DNA of 64,000 nt, taken from contig NZ_RJVQ01000002.1 in the NCBI RefSeq assembly GCF_003856525.1, positions 682,001 through 746,000 of the forward strand, written 5' to 3'. The first letter of the stretch is position 1. Each line of letters starts with the position of its first letter. The DNA comes from Vibrio viridaestus. Its GTDB lineage: Bacteria > Pseudomonadota > Gammaproteobacteria > Enterobacterales > Vibrionaceae. The notes under the pieces are model-generated. The model ran no database searches and had not been told where the DNA came from. It worked only from the letters and a program-made list of their open reading frames with translations. The position numbers and the translations under genes are program-made. Of the stretch, positions 59,571 to 64,000 are shown one piece after another.

Positions 59571-60401
59571 TTAACGAATCGCTATACTGCAGCTTGAAAT
59601 TGGCGCAGGAAAACGACTGTCCAGTAGCGTCATTTCTTCTTCGGTGAGTTCGATTAATGAGGCATCAAGGTTTTCTTTAACGCGCACATTGTGGCTTGAT
59701 TTTGGAATCGCTATGACGCCTTTCTGTGCCATCAGCCAAGCAAGACAAATTTGTGCCTGAGTCGCCTTATGATTACGAGCAATATCAATTATTTCTGGGT
59801 CTTTCGCCAAAGAGCCTTGATCGAGAGGGCAATAAGCCATCATCGAAATATTGCGTCGATCGCAATAAGGCTTTAACGCCCATTCGGGCTCTCGATGAGC
59901 TAGGTTATATAATACTTGATTGGTTGCACAGTCACCACGTACATCAACCTGACAAAAATGTTTGAATTCATCCGTGTCTAGATTGCTGACACCGTAATCT
60001 TTAATCTTACCCTCGTCCTGTAGTTGATAAAGGGCTTCCAAGGTTTCTTCAAAAGGGACAGTGCTCATCCAGTGCAATAGATAGAGATCAATACAATCAG
60101 TGTTAAGGCGTTTCAAACTTCGTTCACAGGCTTTTATCACATCGTTTTTACCTGCGTGATAAGGATAAAACTTACTTACCAGATATACTTGGTCTCGATA
60201 TCCTTTCATTGCCTCAGCAACAATTTTCTCGGCTTCTCCTTCACCGTACATTTCCGCGGTATCGATTAAACGAGCACCGTATTCAATGCCATAACGCAAA
60301 GCGGCTACTTCCTGTTTTCTCGAGCTTCGGCTTTCTCCCATATACCAAGTTCCCAAACCTATATTGGGAATCGTTCTTCCTGATGGAAGTAAAATGTCCA
60401 T
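59571..60401 (-). CDS. aldo/keto reductase
   Basis: The 276-residue NADPH-dependent AKR has the catalytic tetrad: D in RLIDTAEMYGEGE, Tyr in that same motif, K in YLVSKFYPYH and H in LYLLHWM. The C-terminal NADP-binding IPKSSHNVRVKENL is present. Start: ATG at 60401 behind GAGG. The AKR subgroup reduces aldehydes such as methylglyoxal or keto sugars; the substrate is unassigned. Confidence 0.9.
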   Translation of the reverse strand: MDILLPSGRTIPNIGLGTWYMGESRSSRKQEVAALRYGIEYGARLIDTAEMYGEGEAEKIVAEAMKGYRDQVYLVSKFYPYHAGKNDVIKACERSLKRLNTDCIDLYLLHWMSTVPFEETLEALYQLQDEGKIKDYGVSNLDTDEFKHFCQVDVRGDCATNQVLYNLAHREPEWALKPYCDRRNISMMAYCPLDQGSLAKDPEIIDIARNHKATQAQICLAWLMAQKGVIAIPKSSHNVRVKENLDASLIELTEEEMTLLDSRFPAPISSCSIAIR

Positions 60402-60603
60402 ATTTTTAAACCTCAATAGGGTGAGTTACACAGCGTCTATTGTATTCGTTTTAATGCATACATTATCAGATATGGCTTCTTATGCGAAATTGAAAACGAC
60501 GGAATAAAAGACGATAGAGACGTCTCTGTGTTGATTAAAAAGATTGTGAAAGAGGAAGGCAACGCCTTTACTGAACGTTTTGCTGTATCTGAATAACGGC
60601 GTA

Positions 60604-60629
60604 AGGCAGAGTCTCAATTGGCTCTGCCT
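60604..60629. terminator. terminator hairpin after the monooxygenase-like gene
   Basis: AGGCAGAG pairs with CTCTGCCT around TCTCAATTGG, past the stop of the minus-strand gene at 60651. Confidence 0.6.
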
Positions 60630-60650
60630 AGGCATTTCGAATCGTTAATT

Positions 60651-60935
60651 CTAGTCAGCAATGTTGATAGTTTCTAATTTAAACGATTTGTGGAACTGCT
60701 CATGAAAAGCAATGAACTCTTTAGTATAACCCTGCTCGCAATGCCATTCGTGCGCTTCTTTTGTTTTCCATGTTTCAATAAAGACGAGCTTGTCTGGGTC
60801 ATCAGTACAGGTAAAGAAGTCATAAGAAATACATCCGTCTTCTGCACGAGTGTTTGCTTGAGCTTCAGGTGCTTTTGCTAGGATTTTTTCAAGAGTATTG
60901 GGTTGAAGTTGAATTGTAATAACAAATTTATACAT
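60651..60935 (-). CDS. antibiotic biosynthesis monooxygenase-like protein (third)
   Basis: The 94-residue ABM-fold protein is of the YgiN type: FVITIQLQPNTLEKILAKA, then EDGCISYDFFTCTDDP, FIETWKTKEAHEWH and FHKSFKLETI. The start at 60935 is followed by MYKF, with GAGG upstream. A quinol- or small-phenol oxygenase role is typical but not shown. It is a single gene, divergent from none and next to a LysR gene. Confidence 0.8.
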   Translation of the reverse strand: MYKFVITIQLQPNTLEKILAKAPEAQANTRAEDGCISYDFFTCTDDPDKLVFIETWKTKEAHEWHCEQGYTKEFIAFHEQFHKSFKLETINIAD

Positions 60936-61037
60936 TGTGGAGACCTCATTCATCATTGGAATGGAAATTACTATAAATCTGATATGTACATGGAAACAAT
61001 CAACTTTTCGTCAATAGACTCTTTCCGTACGCCGTAT

Positions 61038-61967
61038 CTATGCTCTGAGCGCGCCTTTGTGACCTAAATCAACCAATACATCGACGACATGTCGGACTTT
61101 AGGTCTTAGGTGAGCTGTCTGAGGCCAAACAGCGTATACATTGACAGGATCGCAACAGTATTCCTCTAATACAGAAATAAGTTCACCACGCTCAATGTGG
61201 GGTTTTAGTATGGTTTCTGGCATCTGACATAAGCCGAGTCCAGAGAGCGTGGTTTGTATAATCGCATCACCGTCGCCAAGTTGGTAAGTTGCTGGTGGTG
61301 AAATACGACTGTTCTCACCGTTCTGATTAACTTTCCATGTCAGAGGCTGATTACGTCTGTAGCCGACAATACATTTGTGCTGGCTGAGCTCTCCAAGGTT
61401 TTTGGGTTTGTCATGCTGACTGAAATAGGTTGGCGAACCGCAAATCAACCATCGTTCGCTGTATATTTTTTTCGCTACAAGTCCAGATGTAGAGCCCAAA
61501 TCACCCAAGCGGATAGCTAAATCAACACCTTCATCAATCGGATCTATCAAGTGATCAGTGAAGGTGACTGTATATTCAAGATCGGGATAATCCTGAGCAA
61601 TATCGATAAGAATAGGTAGTATTACACGTTTGCCATACGCTACCGGCATATCGATTCTTAGTCTCCCTGACGGATTGAGAGACGAAGAACCCAGACTACT
61701 CTCAGCGGAAGATATCTCATTTAGTGCATTAGAGCAGGCAAGAAAGTAGGCTTCACCATCTGCAGTAAGAGATATTTTACGAGTTGTTCGATGAAAAAGC
61801 TTCACATCTAGGCGAGCTTCAAGTCGGGCAATCGCTTTGCCCACAGCGGATTTTGATATGCCAAGAATTTCGGATGCTTCTGTAAAGCTCGCGCATCTTG
61901 CCGCAGTAACAAACGTAATAACACCATTGAGTGATTCAGACTGTAGATTTGCCATGCTAGAGGCCAT
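61038..61967 (-). CDS. LysR-type regulator divergent from an Old Yellow Enzyme gene
   Basis: The 309-residue LysR protein has its winged helix at about 10-70 (LNGVITFVTAARCASFTEAS, then ISKSAVGKAIARLE) and an effector domain (YPDLEYTVTFTDHLIDPIDE). It is divergent from the NADH:flavin oxidoreductase gene by about 120 bases. It probably controls that gene, perhaps together with the nearby reductase genes, in response to an electrophile. The start could be four residues later. Confidence 0.88.
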   Translation of the reverse strand: MASSMANLQSESLNGVITFVTAARCASFTEASEILGISKSAVGKAIARLEARLDVKLFHRTTRKISLTADGEAYFLACSNALNEISSAESSLGSSSLNPSGRLRIDMPVAYGKRVILPILIDIAQDYPDLEYTVTFTDHLIDPIDEGVDLAIRLGDLGSTSGLVAKKIYSERWLICGSPTYFSQHDKPKNLGELSQHKCIVGYRRNQPLTWKVNQNGENSRISPPATYQLGDGDAIIQTTLSGLGLCQMPETILKPHIERGELISVLEEYCCDPVNVYAVWPQTAHLRPKVRHVVDVLVDLGHKGALRA

Positions 61968-62089
61968 TTCAATATAATTGAAGAATTTATGTCTACAAAC
62001 TATAGATAAAATGCCTGTTTATCAATCCTTTTTTCCACTATAGAATGTCGGAAATAGTATCTAATTATCGCAAGCAAGGAGAGATTGAT

Positions 62090-63187
62090 ATGGCGTCTTT
62101 ATTTGACCCGTTTAAGCTTAAATCTGTAACGTTAAAAAACAGAATCGCTGTTCCACCAATGTGCCAATATAGCGCGGAAGAGGGTATGGCAAATCAGTGG
62201 CATGATGTGCACTACACTGGTTTGGCCCGCGGTGGCGCAGGTCTTGTTATTGTTGAAGCGACAGCGGTTTCTCCTGAGGGGCGAATCAGTCCTAAATGTT
62301 TAGGCATTTGGAATGATGAGCAAGCCACCGCGTTATCGAATATTGCTAAAAGTATTAAAGAAAATGGCAGTATCGCAGGGATCCAAATTGGCCATGCGGG
62401 AAGAAAAGCCAGTGCCAATATTCCTTGGGAAGGCGACGATCACATTCCTGAAGGCGAACCAAACGGATGGCCAACGCTATCGCCGTCAGCTGTCGCATTT
62501 GGAGCAAACTTACCGAAAGTTCCTAAAGAGCTGACAGTTGATGAAATCCATCGTATCCAAAAGGATTTTGTCGATGGAGCCATCCGTGCACGTGATGCTG
62601 GCTTCGAATGGTTAGAACTGCATTTTGCTCACGGTTACTTAGCGCAAAGCTTTTTGTCAGTGCATGCCAACAAACGTACTGATGAATATGGAGGCGATCT
62701 CAAAGGACGCAGCCGTTTTCTACTTGAAACTGTTAAAGCCGTGAGAGCCGTTTGGCCAGAAGATTTACCATTGACCGCACGATTAGGTGTGATCGAGTTT
62801 GATGGTCGTGATGAAGAAACGATGCAAGAAGCCATCACAACTATCAATGAAATGAAAGCACTTGGACTGGAATTCTTAAGTGTTAGTTTAGGTTTTTCAA
62901 CTCCTGATGCGAACGTACCTTGGGGTCCTGCATTTATGGCACCAATCGCAGAGCGGGTACGCAAGGAAACGGGCTTACCAGTGACAACCGCGTGGGGGAT
63001 GGATGATCCGCAAAATGCAGCGAAAGCTGTGGCTGAAGGTCAAATGGATCTTGTTATGATGGGGCATGCTCACCTGGCCGATCCGCATTATGCTTACAAG
63101 CTGGCTAAGGAGCTCAATGTAGATGATGCTGCATGGAAAACATTGCCAGCACCTTATGCTCATTGGCTGGCTCACTATAAAGCGTGA
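62090..63187 (+). CDS. NADH:flavin oxidoreductase (Old Yellow Enzyme, YqjM type)
   Basis: The 365-residue FMN TIM-barrel enzyme belongs to the OYE family. FMN and substrate residues appear in VPPMCQYSAEEG (Cys and Tyr of the YqjM subgroup), FAHGYLAQSFLS, the phosphate-site ARLGVIEFDG and a late GGHAHLADP-type segment (MGHAHLADPHYA). Members reduce activated C=C bonds and nitro compounds with NADPH. Start: ATG at 62090 behind AAGGAG. A terminator follows. Confidence 0.92.
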   Translation: MASLFDPFKLKSVTLKNRIAVPPMCQYSAEEGMANQWHDVHYTGLARGGAGLVIVEATAVSPEGRISPKCLGIWNDEQATALSNIAKSIKENGSIAGIQIGHAGRKASANIPWEGDDHIPEGEPNGWPTLSPSAVAFGANLPKVPKELTVDEIHRIQKDFVDGAIRARDAGFEWLELHFAHGYLAQSFLSVHANKRTDEYGGDLKGRSRFLLETVKAVRAVWPEDLPLTARLGVIEFDGRDEETMQEAITTINEMKALGLEFLSVSLGFSTPDANVPWGPAFMAPIAERVRKETGLPVTTAWGMDDPQNAAKAVAEGQMDLVMMGHAHLADPHYAYKLAKELNVDDAAWKTLPAPYAHWLAHYKA

Positions 63188-63206
63188 TAGCTTTAGCTTT
63201 TTTAAA

Positions 63207-63234
63207 AATCCGGGTATTACCCGGATTTTTTATT
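63207..63234 (+). terminator. rho-independent terminator
   Basis: AATCCGGGT pairs with ACCCGGATT around ATT and is followed by TTTTTATTTTT. Confidence 0.9.
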
Positions 63235-63388
63235 TTTAAACAAACATAATGGGTTACGTAATATCAAATTCATGTAAGAACTTGATACTTGGGGTGCGAC
63301 TGGAAGAACTGAGTGCTAGAGTGGGGGAGGGGAACTGTATAAATACAGATTGCTTTGATTCAGTGGTTAATTAAGTAGAGAAAATAAA

Positions 63389-64000
63389 ATGATAAAACGT
63401 CTTACGAGCAGCAGAGGATTACGCCTATCTTTTCTGACTATTTCTGTCCTCTATGCTGCTAATACGTTGGCCAATGGTTCTATTGGTGCAGGAATCGGCT
63501 TCGGTCAATCTGAGTATAAAGATTATGATGGTGATGCGATTGCATTACCCGTTATCAACTATGAAGATGATCTGCTCTATTTCCATGGCGTCTCCGGTGG
63601 CGTATTCCTACTAAAGGGAGATTATAGCGCTGTCACTTTGGGTGTTTCCTATTTCCCCAAAGACTTTGATGCTAGTGACTCCGATGATATTCAGTTACAG
63701 CAATTGGATGATCGTGATAGTACCGGGATGGTCGATGTTGGCTACCGTTATACTGACCCATTTCTTGGTAGTATTTCTGCTACTCTTTCTGCCGATTTTC
63801 TTGATAAAACAGATGGAGGTTGGAAAGCCGATCTTGGTTATCAAAAACGATTCCAACTATCGCAGCGAATTACGATAACTCCCGGTTTTGGTGTGAATTG
63901 GTTTAATGAAGATTTAAATAACCATTATTACGGCATTAATGCAGGAGAAGCAGCACGTTCTGGTCTGAATCAATATCATCCGGATGGTTCTGCAATTACT
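63389..64000 (+). CDS. MipA/OmpV family outer-membrane protein, partial at window edge
   Basis: The gene runs beyond the window; 204 codons are visible. It starts with ATG at 63389 and a signal peptide ending near LANG (about 28). Beta-strand-rich sequence follows with the MipA/OmpV pattern, including YFHGVSGGVFLL near residues 65-76, VDVGYRYTDPF and HYYGINAGEAARSGL near residues 180-194. OmpV-family barrels are immunogenic outer-membrane proteins; MipA also scaffolds murein enzymes. No function can be assigned more closely. Confidence 0.8.
   Translation, partial: MIKRLTSSRGLRLSFLTISVLYAANTLANGSIGAGIGFGQSEYKDYDGDAIALPVINYEDDLLYFHGVSGGVFLLKGDYSAVTLGVSYFPKDFDASDSDDIQLQQLDDRDSTGMVDVGYRYTDPFLGSISATLSADFLDKTDGGWKADLGYQKRFQLSQRITITPGFGVNWFNEDLNNHYYGINAGEAARSGLNQYHPDGSAIT

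Noticed and set aside
1-64000. tRNA genes, rRNA genes, CRISPR arrays, insertion sequences or prophage
   Set aside because: I looked for cloverleaf-type and repeat-spacer patterns and for transposase or phage structural proteins and saw none.

Overview
The window looks like a piece of a Vibrionaceae (Vibrio-type) chromosome. Base composition is moderately AT-rich. The left edge carries integron attC sites, one of them of the long Vibrio-repeat (VCR-like) type of about 126 bp. Many gene families are typical of marine Vibrio: a multi-membrane-span methyl-accepting chemotaxis protein, HD-GYP and GGDEF signalling proteins, the pqiABC operon, ohr/ohrR, CidAB-type proteins, Old Yellow Enzyme and OmpV/MipA. 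I found no rRNA, tRNA, CRISPR array, insertion sequence or complete prophage.

Layout. 1-1911: the end of an integron cassette array, with three attC sites (47-144, 1066-1121, 1786-1911), a two-gene membrane-protein cassette and a PD-(D/E)xK nuclease-like cassette split by a +1 frameshift. No integrase gene is inside the window. 1906-2574: a thiopurine-methyltransferase gene on the minus strand whose stop codon lies inside the last attC. 2988-7464: small metabolic and cell-envelope genes (cysteine-cluster protein, lipoprotein, M23 peptidase, metallo-beta-lactamase fold protein, chemoreceptor). 7768-13224: recQ, a QueD-like enzyme, a cupin/DJ-1 pair, a DUF4396 membrane protein and cbiZ. 13221-15364: a LysR regulator diverging from a CidA/CidB-type pair, with a palindromic LysR box between them. 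15512-17387: a compact HAD / monooxygenase / methyltransferase / monooxygenase cluster. 17478-24663: HD-GYP protein, LysR plus quinone reductase, response regulator plus membrane coiled-coil protein, acetyltransferase, outer-membrane protein and EamA exporter, followed by the relic tail of a lost chemoreceptor gene.

26365-31789 is a catabolic island for an amine or amino-acid-like substrate: an AraC regulator diverges from four genes (ornithine-cyclodeaminase-like enzyme, RidA-family protein, FAD oxidoreductase, APC permease). 32239-35580 holds a KdpD-like sensor kinase, a TrkH/KtrB-type potassium channel subunit and a KdpE-like regulator in one operon, which suggests a self-contained potassium-responsive uptake unit. 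35577-37189 holds modA and modD without modBC. 37379-37522 and 42101-42244 are two unannotated 47-residue proteins with good ribosome binding sites. 37686-38684 is the ohrR/ohr peroxide switch with two palindromic operators.

44397-47121 is a GtrB-type glycosyltransferase followed by a protein in which a GtrA flippase domain is fused to a large GtrII-like membrane glucosyltransferase domain. 47188-48930 is a metal-linked pair (PepSY membrane protein and DUF2946) with a possible Fur site. 50191-51958 holds a diguanylate cyclase and a chimeric scar in which the start of a 2-isopropylmalate-synthase-like gene is joined to the end of an AraC regulator gene. 52432-55940 is pqiABC. 56350-57741 is an ammonium transporter behind a possible sigma-54 promoter. 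57797-63187 holds assorted oxidoreductases and a LysR/Old Yellow Enzyme divergent pair. An OmpV/MipA-family gene runs off the right end.
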